Origin: Gonium pectorale
Lineage: Eukaryota > Chlorophyta > Chlorophyceae > Chlamydomonadales > Volvocaceae
Direction of reading: 5' to 3'
Length of the DNA: 64,000 nt
NCBI GenBank assembly: GCA_001584585.1
Contig: LSYV01000015.1
Coordinates: forward strand, 1,927,285-1,991,284
The position numbers were made by a program, and so were the translations under genes. The number at the start of each line of letters is the position of its first letter. The first letter of the stretch is position 1. Below the pieces are notes generated by a model. It saw only the letters and a program-made list of their open reading frames with translations, did not search any database and was not told the origin of the DNA. Shown here in pieces: positions 32,758 through 44,700 of the stretch.

Positions 32758-35700
32758 CTAGGGCTGGCCTCGGGTGTCAGCAGCCAGGATGTTGGTGTCC
32801 TGTCCCGCGGTCTCCTCCCTGCCCTTCTTCATCCGTTGGATGAAGCCAGCCACCTTCTCCGCCAGCCACTCCCAACCCGCCATGATGATGGGTATTATGC
32901 TGGTCAGCAGCACCCGCAAAATCTGCCGGGCAGGGTTTAGGCAAAGAGCGTTAGTGGATCTGGACGCGGTAGAGCCGTAGAGGGGTTATCGGTTTGGTCT
33001 CTCCTTAGCGGCCACGACGAAGGCCCTACCATATGATCATCACGGTAGACCGTTAGCCCAGCTGCAAGGTCACTGCATCAGAGCAAAGGGCGATAAAAGC
33101 ACAGGAACGCCCGCGTGGGCAGGCGCCCCTGCTGCACCCGCATGCGCACCCGCTCACCAGCCCGCGCAACTGTCACAGCCCCGCGATCACCTGCAGCGCA
33201 AACACCAGCATCTCGCAGAGCGACATCGCGTTTCCGATCGTCTCTTTCTCGGACCACTGCAGCGCCACCAGGCACGCGCACACAGCGGCCTCCAGCCAGG
33301 CGCATGACAGCTGCGCCAGGAGCAAGGCCACAAGGCGGCGGCAAGTAGCGTCGGAGAAGCGCGTTCGTCCAGACACGGAACGGACAACAGAACCATGGGG
33401 GCAAGCGGGGAAGCGTGGAGCGGGATGTGGGAGCGCGAGGAGCAGGCGACAGGTTGCGTCAGACGGTCAGAGCCAACAAGCAAGCGGAAAAATGATGAAC
33501 CCCACGGAAAATCAACACGCCACCCGTGTGCCGGGGCTCGTGCGCCACGGCAGTGACCCAGCACGACGCCTCCGTGGTCGTAAGCCAGTTGGCGCCATGC
33601 AGCAGTACCGTGAGCTCACCTCGGCGGTCAGGGTAAACACGTTGAAGTAGGGCAGGACGACCGTCATGTAGCCGGCATAAAGGAGCTTCGACAGGAACAG
33701 CGCGATGTTGGCGGCGCGCGCGGCCGTGCTCTGCGGCCGCATGGCGCCGCCCGCCTGGATGCCTAGCAGCACCGCCGGCACCACCGCATTGAACAGCAGC
33801 GCCAGCTGCGCGGCACGGCAAGCCGGGAGAGCGGAAAAGCGATGCGGTGGCGGGGGGAGATAACGGGGAGCAGGGTCCAGGATTCGAGGGAGAAGGCCAT
33901 ATCACAACAGTAGGGGCGGCGAGCGCGGGAGTTGGAGCCAGGAGGCAAGGGCCTCCTGAATCCAACTCAGGAGCGCGCAGGGCCAGTGCCGGCCTTCGGT
34001 CTTAGCCCTGACCCGTGCCCCCAGCTCCCGCGTGGCACCGTCCCGTGTATGCTCCCCGTCCAGGCACGTGTATGCTTCCCGTCCAGGCACGTGTATGCTC
34101 CCCGTCCAGGCACGTGTATGCTCCCCGTCCACGCACGTGTATGCTCCCCGTCCAGGCACGTGTATGCTCCCCGTCCAGGCACGTGATGCTCCCCGTCCGG
34201 GCACGGGCTTCTATTGGCACCCAAAGCAGTCGCCGCATGCCACGACACGAAGCAACATGCCGGCACACGCGTCCTCTCTCACCTGGAAGGTGATAACCTG
34301 CAGTTTTGTCCCTCGCATGTCCTCAAACAGCTGCCCGTAGCGCTCGTGCACCTCGCAGCTGCGCAGCTTGATCTCAGCCTCTGCCGGCGCGGCCGCCGCC
34401 TTGTTGCGCCCCGCGCCCTCGCCGCCGGCGCGCTTGGCTTCGCCCGTGTCAATGTCACTACTGTCGTCACTCCCAGCGTAGAGAGGCCTCACGCTGGCGG
34501 GCCCGTCAGGGTTCGCAAGGCCGCTGGCCAGGTCGTGACCCGTGGGTCGGTCCTTGTCGGCACCTGCAGTGGGCTGCTGTGAACGTGGCGAGGACGCCAC
34601 GCCGTAGCTGCCTGTGCGCTTGGGCTCTGCGGACAGGGGCAACCCATTCTCTGCGATCCGTTGCGCAGCCGAGGCCGCTGCTGCAGCGTCAGCTCTTATC
34701 TCGCTATTGCTGCCATGGCCACCGCCGCTGGCGTCGCTGCCCAGCCTGCTGGCGCGCCTCGCTCCACGAGTGCCGCCGGCGCTGCTGCCACTTCTGCGAC
34801 TGCTGCCGGAGGATGTTGGCGAGCCGCCCGGCGATTCCGGAGCCGCTCCGCCCCCACCCGCTGCAGCGGAGTGAAGCCCGGGCGATCGAGATGACCGGAT
34901 CGCGTCAGGGCCGGCGTGGTGCGTCTCCACCGGCGCTGTGGGGCTCGGGAGATGGGACTGTCCTGCCATGGGACTATCAGGCAGCTCAGCGTCGCCGCGA
35001 GGCCCCCCAGCTGCCACGGGCGCGGGGGCTGCCATAACAGCGCCCTCGCTGGGCCCTCCCGCAGCGCCCGTGCCAGGACGGCCCCCGGCGGCTGGGCACT
35101 GGTGCGACGCCACCACCGCCAGCGACGCGTCGTGCGGCGCCTCCAGTTTGTCCTCTGCATGCTCAGTCGGGCCCGGGGTCGCTGGTATGACGGGCATGCC
35201 CGCTTCGACCGCATTTGGGGCAGCATCGCCGCTGCGGGTCGCTGGAAGGGCCGCGCTGTACCGGGGGTCCTCGATCGGCGGCAGCCGCCTCGCTGGGCTA
35301 GGCGGCGGCGGCAGGGATGTGCCGGACGCAGACCCGGCCGCCGGGACCTCTACCGGCGGTGGCGCAGGAGCCGGCGGCAGCGGCGCGGCTGGCGGCGGAG
35401 GCATGGGAAGCATGGGGCGCGACGCCCTGGAGCCTCCGCTGCTGCTCGGGCGCCGTACAGCGGAGCCGCTGGCGTCCCCGTCGCCGGCGCTGCGCCGCAT
35501 GCCCTCGACTCCGGCCTCAGACCCGTTGGAAGATGATGCCGAGCCCCCAACAACCTCCACCGCCTGGTGCCTTGCGTCGGCCTTGTGGATGCCCGCTGGG
35601 CTCCCCGTACGCGGTTGCAGAGTCTTGGCACTCGCGGCTGCAATTGAGATGGGGATGGGCGGCGCCTCGGTGGCACCTCCGTCGGCCGAGACGGCGCCTG

Positions 35701-38700
35701 TGCCGGCGCGTCGCGGGCGCAGTGGGTCGGCGCTCGGGTGTCCAGACAGCGGGCCGGCGCCCGGGATGGGCGGCAACTTGGCCACCTGGGACCGCCGAAA
35801 GCCCATCGCTTCTGGCAGCGACGCCAGAACCCCACCGCCGGCCATGACCCCGGAGCCTTCGTTTGAGGCCCCCGCGTCCAGGGACCGCCGGCTGTTCTCT
35901 CCGCTGCTGTTGCCGCGGCTGCCGTTGCCCCTGCCGATGCTCTCGCCGCGCTCCGGCACCCGCAGAGCCACGGCGGACACGGCCAGACGGGAGCTGCCCG
36001 CCGCGAGGGACTTGCTGCTCGGCCTGTCAGCAGGCAGCGAGGCCGCAGCGGGACGGAGCACCAGCATGTCCCCGTCGCGAACGGCCGTCCCGGTTGGCAC
36101 GTGGTGCGGCAGCGGCGCCACCGGCGCCGGCCGGGCATCGCAAGCAGCGTCTGTCGCGCCCTCGCCGCCGGGGTCCGCGTCCTCCAGCCCCATGTCCTGG
36201 TCGGCCGCTGCCTCCTCCGGCCTTACGCCCGAGGACGACGCGTACTGCCTGGCATGGCCGCGCCCGTGGCCGGCTGTCACCGAGTCGGCGAATGCCAGCG
36301 GGTTCATGCTGGCTCGCTGCAGGTCGGACAAGGGTTCCAGAACCGCGGACTTGCGGCGGGAGTCAGAGTCCATCGCCGCCAGCTGGCCGGCGGCGGCCGC
36401 ACCGGCGCCGTGCGGGCCGGCGGGGTCTGTCCCCGCGGCGGGGCTGAAGCTACCCCAGGCCCTGCTGGGAGAGTGCATCGGCAGGGGCGTCGGCCTGACG
36501 GCGGCGGCGCCGGCAGCGGCAGCGCCCAGCGCAAAGGCATTGCTACCGCCAGCGCCGCCGCCGGCAGCTCCGCTGCCGCGGTTGAACAGCCAGAACCGCC
36601 GGTTAAAGGCGATGCTGCGGCCGCCGCCGGCAGCGGGCGTCCCCGTGCCCTGGGCTGGCGGCATGGGGACGATGGAGACCGAGGCTGCGGCCGAGCCGTC
36701 CGCCGTCATCGACGCGGCGGTGCCAGGCTTGGTGGATTCGTCCCTCGTCAGCTCCCGCAGTTCCTTGCCGCCGCCCTTCTCCTCCGCTTCGGCGCCCAGA
36801 GGCTGCTGCGCCCGCCTGCCCGTGGAGCGGTCGTCACCATCGCTGCCACGGTTGGTGTCAGAGTCGGCGTTAGGTACGGCGCCGGCGGCAAAAGCCGACC
36901 CTGGCATGGAGCGGCTGCCCCCCGCCGTGTCTACCCCTGTCTCGGCCTGAGTGCCGGCCAAGTGGGGCTCGGTGGCCTTGACTGCGGCCTGCAGGCTGAA
37001 GCCCTTTTGCATGTAGGCCTCGGTGCGGTGCGGCTCCAGCTGCGCCAGCTCGATGCCCTCCGGCCGGCCCCAGTGGCCGCGCTGTGCGAGAGGTCGGTGG
37101 GAGGCATGGCAGGGAGGGGTTTGGCGGCTAGGGCCGACTGGCACGCGGCCGGTCGGAGCGGTGGAAACTGCCCCGTCATGTCCAGGAAGGGCCCTTCCCA
37201 GCCAGCAGCAGGCTGCACGCAAGACCGTCGATGCGCGCTGCACGGCGGCTAATGCACGATACTTGCTCCGGCACAGGATCAGGGTCCGCGGTGAGGCAGG
37301 GCGCTGCCTGGCCGCAAAGACGGCAAAACGCAAGTGCGACAGCGCGTGCACCCATGTCCGGTGTCCGATGCGTCCCTGCCCAAACGGCCAACCGCGCGAA
37401 AAGGGCCGCTGCCCTCTCCGGCCTTCGCTCTGCCAACCTCCCCCTGCCCCCAATGCCCAAACCCAAACCAATCGCTCCCACCTCAGCCAACCTCAGCCAT
37501 CGCGTCACGCGGCCCTCCTTCTCTACCGGCGGCGGCCGCGGCGCAGGCCTGAAGCGGACTCCCAGCCTGGCCGCGGCGCGGCCGATCCGCAGCAGCAGCC
37601 GCAGCACCGCAGCCGCCATCGCCGCCAGGAGCACCACCAACACGCAGCCCACCGCAACCGCGTGCCCGTGGCCGTTTGCCACGCCAGCGGCGAGCAGGCG
37701 GCCGGCGGCGGAGGCCAGCGACACCAGGAAGAACAGCACGATGAAGACCTCGGGAAAGGGGAACACCAGGAAGGCGGGCAGCGGCATGGCCGCCAGGCGC
37801 GCCCAGCGGCGGCGGAGGGCGCGCAGCGCGGCAGTGAGGGCGAGGTGCAGGGCCAGCACCAGCAGCCATGCGATGGTGATGTTTATTAGCTGCGAGTAGC
37901 CGACCATCTCGGCCCGGGGCAGGTCCACGCCGAGGGCGCGCAGCGTGCCGAACTCCAGGTTCAGCCTGGTGGGAAGGGGGGCGGGGGGGCAAGAGGCGGG
38001 GGGCAGGGCGCCAGGTGGGTGCACGCCGGGCAGGTCAGGAACCATGCGGTCCCGGCCCGCGAACCCAGGTGGCAAAGCCGCACGCAGCGGCCGCGCACGC
38101 CGCGCCCGACGAGGGCGGGGCCGGATGACGGACGGCGCACTCACCACGACAGCTGGCTGTTGGTGTCGTTGAAGTTCCCCACGGCGCGCCCCGGCACCGC
38201 AGCGGAGGATGTCAACGCGAAGAACTGCATGTGCCCCACGAACGCGAGCGCCGCGCCGGTGCCGGCCGTGCCCGCGGCAGCGCCCGTGGGGATGCTGCTG
38301 GCGGCGACCGCGCCGCCGGCCGCCGCCGCGGCCGAGGCGGCCGCCGCGGCCGCGGTCGAGGCCGCGATGCTGGCCGTGAGCGTGGTGGCAACTGTAACCG
38401 CAACCACAGAGGCGGCAACCGCCTGCACGGCAGTTGGCTCCGGAGCAACCTTGATGGACTGCTTGGGTGTGAGCGTGCTGAGTTCCTTTGCGATTGGCGG
38501 CTCAGGGGTCAGCGGCGCAGGCGGCGAGGGAGAGGGCGGTGACGGCGACGGGGGTGACGGCTGGGCTGGCGGCGTCGCGAATAGGTTGACGGCACTCGGC
38601 GGCAAAGGTGCAGGAGGTGGCGGCGGTGGCGGTGTCGGTGGGGGTGGGCTGGGTGATGGTGGCCCTGGTGACGGCGGCGCAGGTGACGGTGGCTCTGGTG

Positions 38701-41700
38701 ATGGTGGCGCGGGTGACGGTGGTGCAGGCGATGGAGGCGAGGGTGAGGGTGGCTCCGGCAAAGGCGGCGACGGCGGGGAAGGCGGCAACGGCGGTCCCGG
38801 GGATGGCGGCGGAGGGCTGGGTGCCGCCACAAGTTGAAGGTTGAAGTCGCTGGGACCTGGAGACCACAGGAGGACAAGGCGCAGGGCGCAACCCGGCCCG
38901 GCAGCAAGACTTGTTGCACACGCAAGACTTGATGCACACGCCAGGCCCGGAGCTTGACCTTGCGTCAGTGTTTGAATTGTACGCTCGCTATGCATTCCGC
39001 CTGCACGGCTCTGCAGGAGTCACTGTGCCGTGCCCCTCATGGGTCATGGCGCATACCGTACTCCGCGCACCCACCGTACGCGTTGACCTCGCACACGGTG
39101 AGCGTGGCTTCAGCGAAGGGCATCCGGATGACCAGGTACCGCCCCCAGGCGGGTCGGGGCGTGCTCAGGTAGAAGGTCGCCCAGGAGCCGGGGTGGGGCA
39201 GGCTGAGGCCCGACAGCACCACGGGGTTGGACTCGGCGTCCTGAATAACATGTCGCATGGGAGGAAAGGAAGGGCATGAACAAGATGCTCGGTAGGCGGT
39301 CTGGAAGTGCCGGGCGGATGGCGTAGTGGACCTCAGCCCTGAGCCGTCCTCGAGAAATTGCGAGGCGCTGCCAATACCTAACCGTCGCAGCGGCTCCTCA
39401 TGCCAGCGGAGCCCCCTCCCCCCAACCGTTCGGAATCAGTACGTTCCGCTCGCACAATTAAGGGAGAGCAGGAGGAGGCAAGGAAAAGACAGAGGAAGGG
39501 AGACGGCAAACCAGGTTGCATAGTTGGTCACAGGGGTTGCACGTCCAAAGCCGAGGTACCTATGGGCGGAATGCAAGCAACTGCGTGGGGTAAAGTGTCA
39601 TCCTCATGGATACCGTCTCTACCCCGCCTGACGCCGAAACCACGCCGTCCCCACCGTGCTGTTGCCCAGCAGCACGTCCACCCCGTCCAGCTCCGAGGCG
39701 ATGGCCGGGTCCGAGGCCTTGAGCAGCTCCACGCGATCCACCTGTACGGCAGATCCGAGATCCACCAGCAACCAAGGGTTCCCGGATCCCGGCCCTACGC
39801 GCGCACACCGCGACGTGTCCGTGTCCGTGTAGCCGTCAACGGCCAGGGGCGCCAGCTCGCCCGTCCGGTCCGCGCCACTCTCGTCCGTGTACGCACCGTA
39901 CGACTCGTACGCGTCGTACACATCAGGGTACGACAGCGGTTTGTCCGTTATCAGCGAGTTCGTGCCCTGGTCGAACGCAGTTTGGGTCACGTACACGTCG
40001 ACCTGCGCCAGCTGCAGCGAGCGGGTGATGGAGCTGGGCTGCCGCACGACCAGCTGCCGGGCCGAGGCGCCCCCCAGCGAGTAGCGGCCCGCGCCGCCGG
40101 GGGCCAGGCTGAGCTCCTGGAGCGCGGCGGTTCCCTCGGTGCCCGTCACGACCGTGTAGTTGCTCAGCAGCAGGTCGAAGCGCTGCAGAGGCGTCAGGGC
40201 ACGGTAGTTGGAATGGGGCGGAGTTCAGCGTGCGCGAAAAGGCGATTGATAGGTGCAGCGCCGAGTGCTCAGGAGCTCGCTGGAGTCTCTGCCTGGCGCA
40301 AACGTGGCAGCAGCACCATGGCCAGGCCTGGCCACGATGGCCACGCGCAACCGCGGCCCTGAAGTGCAGCGCATGGTGACTCGGGGGCCTCACCTCCAAG
40401 CCCGAGCCATCTGAAGCGGAGGGATGCGGCGTCACCTCGACGAAGGCGATGGGCAGCGCCGCGCCCAGGTCCACCGCCCACCACGGCCCCGCCGCCATGT
40501 CGGTTGCGGCCCCGAAGTACACCCCCAGCCGCCCCGCAGACACAGCCGCGTCCACCGCCGCGGAGCTGTAGAAGCCGTTGACCGCGTTGTCGCTGCCGCC
40601 GGCCCCGCTCGACACGCCGCCGGACTGGGAGGTGGGCCGCAGGCTGCTGGCCAGGAACTGCGAGTTGAGAGTGGGCCGGTGGTTAGGACTGCATGATGCA
40701 AAGCAGTGCTCGGTAAGCGTTGGAGCGGAAGCCAGCTGGCCTGCTGCAGCTGGCTTATCCGACGGCATCCCGCTTAGCTACCTGACGCGCCATGCGGGCC
40801 TCCGCGGCCTGCCCCCGCATCCCATACAACCACCAGCGGCTCGCACCTGCGTCCCCGGGTCGTTGAGGTACGCCTCAAGGCTGGAGCCCACGGGCAGCGC
40901 GTAGCTGACGCTCCGCGCCGCGACGACGTAGCGCCCGTAGGCCCCATTGCAGCCGAACACGTGGCGGGATATGGTCAGCGCAATGGTGACGCCGAAGGCG
41001 CAGTACGTGCCGGGGCTGCCGGAGCTGGAGTTGGACACGGAGACCTGCGCCGCGCGTGGGCACGCGAGGCGGGAGGCATATCAACTGGGTTGGGTGGTAG
41101 CGCGGCAGGGCAGCCAATGGCGGCTGCTTCGACATTGGCTGCCACACCGCGCAGCAGCTCCTGCCCGGCGCCATAGCGCAGGCTCCGCGGTTGGTTCGCA
41201 TAGGAACACATTGTGTGGCCAGGAGCATCTGCTGGAAGCGGCTCCCTTTCCTCTGCCTCTGCCTCTGTTCCCTCCCCTTTCCCCGCCCCCTCCCTTGCAC
41301 ATCCCTTCCATCTTCTACCCTTCCCTCGCCCCCACACCCATATCACCCCTCCCGTCGTGTGCGCCGCTCACCGCTACGCCGCTCATCTCCGCGTACGTGG
41401 AGCTGGCGGGCACCCCCAGCACCGCCACCTCCACGCTCCGCACCAGGCCCAGGTCCACAACCAACGAGGCGGGGCCCGTGGACTGCGTTGCGACCGCAAG
41501 GCAAGGGGCCAATAGGGTCGTGTCAGGAAACGTACGACGCAGTACCGTGGCACGGCTTTATTCAGGGCATCGGAGGGTGCAGGGCTCGGCGACCTCCCAT
41601 CCCACACCTGCAGACGCCCTCCCATCCCACACCTGCAGACGCCCTCCCATCCCACACCTGCAGACGCCCTCCCATCCCACACCTGCAGACGCCCTCCCAT

Positions 41701-44700
41701 CCCACACCTGCAGACGCCCTCCCATCCCACACCTGCAGACGCCCTCCCATCCCACACCTGCAGACGCCCTCCCATCCCACACCTGCAGACGCCCTCCCAT
41801 CCCACACCTGCAGACGCCCTCCCATCCCACACCTGCAGACGCCCTCCCATCCCACACCTGCAGACGCCCTCCCATCCCACACCTGCAGACGCCCTCCCAT
41901 CCCACACCTGCAGACGCCCTCCCATCCCACACCTGCAGACGCCCTCCCATCCCACACCTGCAGACGCCCTCCCATCCCACACCTGCAGACGCCCTCCCAT
42001 CCCACACCTGCAGACGCCCTCCCATCCCACACCTGCAGACGCCCTCCCATCCCACACCTGCAGACGCCCTCCCATCCCACACCTGCAGACGCCCTCCCAT
42101 CCCACACCTGCAGACGCCCTCCCATCCCACACCTGCAGACGCCCTCCCATCCCACACCTGCAGACGCCCTCCCATCCCACACCTGCAGACGCCCTCCCAT
42201 CCCATACCTGCAGGGCACGGCCCGCACGCGAGCCGGAAGAGGCAGAGGCAAGCGCCAGCTGGTGGTCCGCCGCGGAGGCGTCGACAATCCCGGGCGCGGC
42301 CAGGTCCCCAGCCACCTCGACCACGGACTCTGCAATCTCAACCCGCGGCCGCCATGCGGGCTTGTCCTGATCGGCGTAGGGGTGGTGGAGCGCGCTGCGC
42401 AGGCCGGCGGCAGCCCTCAGCTTTCGGCGCCGAGCGCCCTCGGCAGCTGCACGGCACGCGACGTTCTCCATCTCTGCGGTGTGGCGGCCGGCGGCGCTGG
42501 CGCAGGCATTATCGGGCTCCATTGCTCCATCCGCATCCAGGAGCCGACGCACCGTCGACCCCTGCGTGCCGGCCAATGATGCATCCACCGTGATCGCGTC
42601 ACATGAAACCTACCCACACAATCGAGTCGGATAAGCGCTGTGGTAGAAGGCGTCACGGATACAGCAGCCGCCCGCACTACCGGCGCACCAGTCCAACCAG
42701 AGCCTGAAGCACCCTACCTCCCGTGCTTACAATCCCGTACAGAGAGACACCCGCGCTCCAGCAATCCCGCGCGCCCCACAGCCCCGTGCGAACCCGTCCC
42801 AGCCCCTTTGCCCGCGCCGCACCTCGAGCGGCAGCTCCCCCACGGCAGTCGACCCGCGGCCTCCCGCCCTGCGCAGCGTCACGCCCGGCCGCGCGCCGCG
42901 CCTGCCGCTGCCGCCTGTGACGCCCGTGTCTGTGGCGGTGTACACCCACACCTGGCACAGCCCCAGTGCCGCATCGGCGTCGTCGCGCGTGATCATTAGG
43001 TAACGCCCCACCGTGGGCTGGGCCGCGGCTGCCGCCACGATCGTGACGCCGCCGCTGCCGCTGCCATCGATGCCAGAGCTGATGGCCTCGGCCTCGACCG
43101 AGGCGAGCGTGGCGAAGGCGGCGGCGGTGGTGCCGAGGGCGATGGAGGTGCCGGAGGGAAAGGCCTCGCCGGAGCCGGGCAGGAGTGGCAAACTCTCCGT
43201 GTCGTTCAGGAGGGTGAGGCTGACCGTGAACGCACCGCCGCTGCTCATGGGCCGCATCTGCGGGTTCGAGGGCGGGGACATAAAGGCGGGGCGAAATAAT
43301 CCCGGGACAGGTCTTCCGGACCAAGCCCGCACACAGGTAAGTGCTGCCTCGCATTGGTCGCGATCCAGGCCTCTGGCCTGTTCCCGTCAACGGTTCACAC
43401 TGCTGAGTCCCCTGCCCACCCGCGCCCCATGGGGCCACCCCGTACCTCCACTATGGTGATCTGCAGCGGCTGCCCCAGGTCCAGCATCCAGAAGGCCCGG
43501 CCTCCCGGCTCCGGCAGCGTCATGCTGCACACCTGCTCCTCCGTCACCAGCCCCGACCGGTAGTTGGGGTTCTGGAGGGCTAGGGTGGCGTTGGAGGCGC
43601 TGGAGCCGCCGGAGCCGTCGCTGCCCGCCGCGTAGAGGGCCAGGGAGGAGAGGTAGCTGGGGGTGGTAAGGCCTGCATGCGTGAACGGGTGAGCCCAAGT
43701 TTGTACGGCAGGGCAATACGGACCTGCCGAGAGTGTGGGGTCGACCAGCGCCGGGATGTGTTATTTGAGCTGCATCGTCTTGGGCAAACTAACGGCAGCA
43801 GCATGAAGGCGCGTATGACTGCCGCGTTGGCTGTCGGCAGCGGTCAGCCCGCGTGCGACCCACCCACCTGTGTCCACGAGCACCTCCAGCTCACACAGCG
43901 GGGGCAGAGCGACGCTGCCGTTCCCGTGGCCGCTCGTGCGGAGGGCCGAGACGGTCACGTACCGTCCGCTGTAGCCGCAGGTGTAGCGCCTGTGCAGACC
44001 GCCAAGGGACCAAGGGACCAAGTGGACGTGGTGAGGGCCGTTGCCGTGCAGGATCAAGAGGGCAGCGCCCGGAGGGCGAACGCGCGACACACAGCATGGA
44101 AGGGAGATGCTGCCTGCCAGCGGTGTGGCAAAGCAGGGAAGCGCGGGTGCCCACGACGCCATCCAACCACGCCCAAACCCGGGGTCCTCCACGCCCCACC
44201 CGTCGCACCTGACGTTCTGTCCACTTCCGTACAAGTCGAAGGACGCCTCCAGGCCCGTAAAGAAACCGGCGGCGCTCGCGCATGCGGGGTTGACCGATGG
44301 GTCAGAGCCTGGCATCATCACCGTGTCACCCAGCCGTATGTCCAGGGCCGCCTCGTAAGTGGCGCCGTACGATGAGTATTCGTCGGGCTGCGAGATGAAG
44401 TGAACCTGCGGGTACGGGCGATGGAGTGTCCGGGACGCAACAGCTTGGCGTAGGGGAACAGGGCCTCAGGGAGCATACAGGTGGGCGATGTGGGCGAACG
44501 GATACGGCGTGGCTCTTAGTCCGCCGGTGTGGCGTCTGTTTCTCCCTTGAGCACCGGTACAACTGACAAAGCAAACAAGACCACCGGACCGGCGTGGCTA
44601 ACGACGCAGTGCGGCTTCCCCATGGCGGTAACCTAGGCGGCGGGGGGCTGCAGCCCGCTGACACACCGTTCCCTTTTCCGGGTGGCGCTTGGGACCCCGG

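Larger units (their letters stand above)
32758..37965 (-). other. TRP-like multi-spanning membrane region of the giant protein
   Basis: Five exons in phase. The first (37965-37482) has the conserved entry [20 protein letters not shown] and three hydrophobic helices ([54 protein letters not shown]). After the 933-codon disordered exon come helices in 33805-33620 ([30 protein letters not shown]), 33310-33191 ([22 protein letters not shown]) and 32922-32758 ([17 protein letters not shown]). The C-terminal tail is short and charged. The family assignment rests on motif memory, not a search. Confidence 0.65.

Noticed and set aside
34938..37252. Long plus-strand open frames (670 and 383 codons)
   Set aside because: They lie antisense to the 933-codon GC-rich exon of the giant gene, have no domain, and result from low stop-codon density on the complementary strand.
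41593..42213. CRISPR array
   Set aside because: Units are directly contiguous with no unique spacers and lie in a eukaryotic intron.
40947..42593. Plus-strand 548-codon frame with [16 protein letters not shown] repeats
   Set aside because: Produced by the stop-free 25-bp minisatellite; runs across real minus-strand exons and introns.
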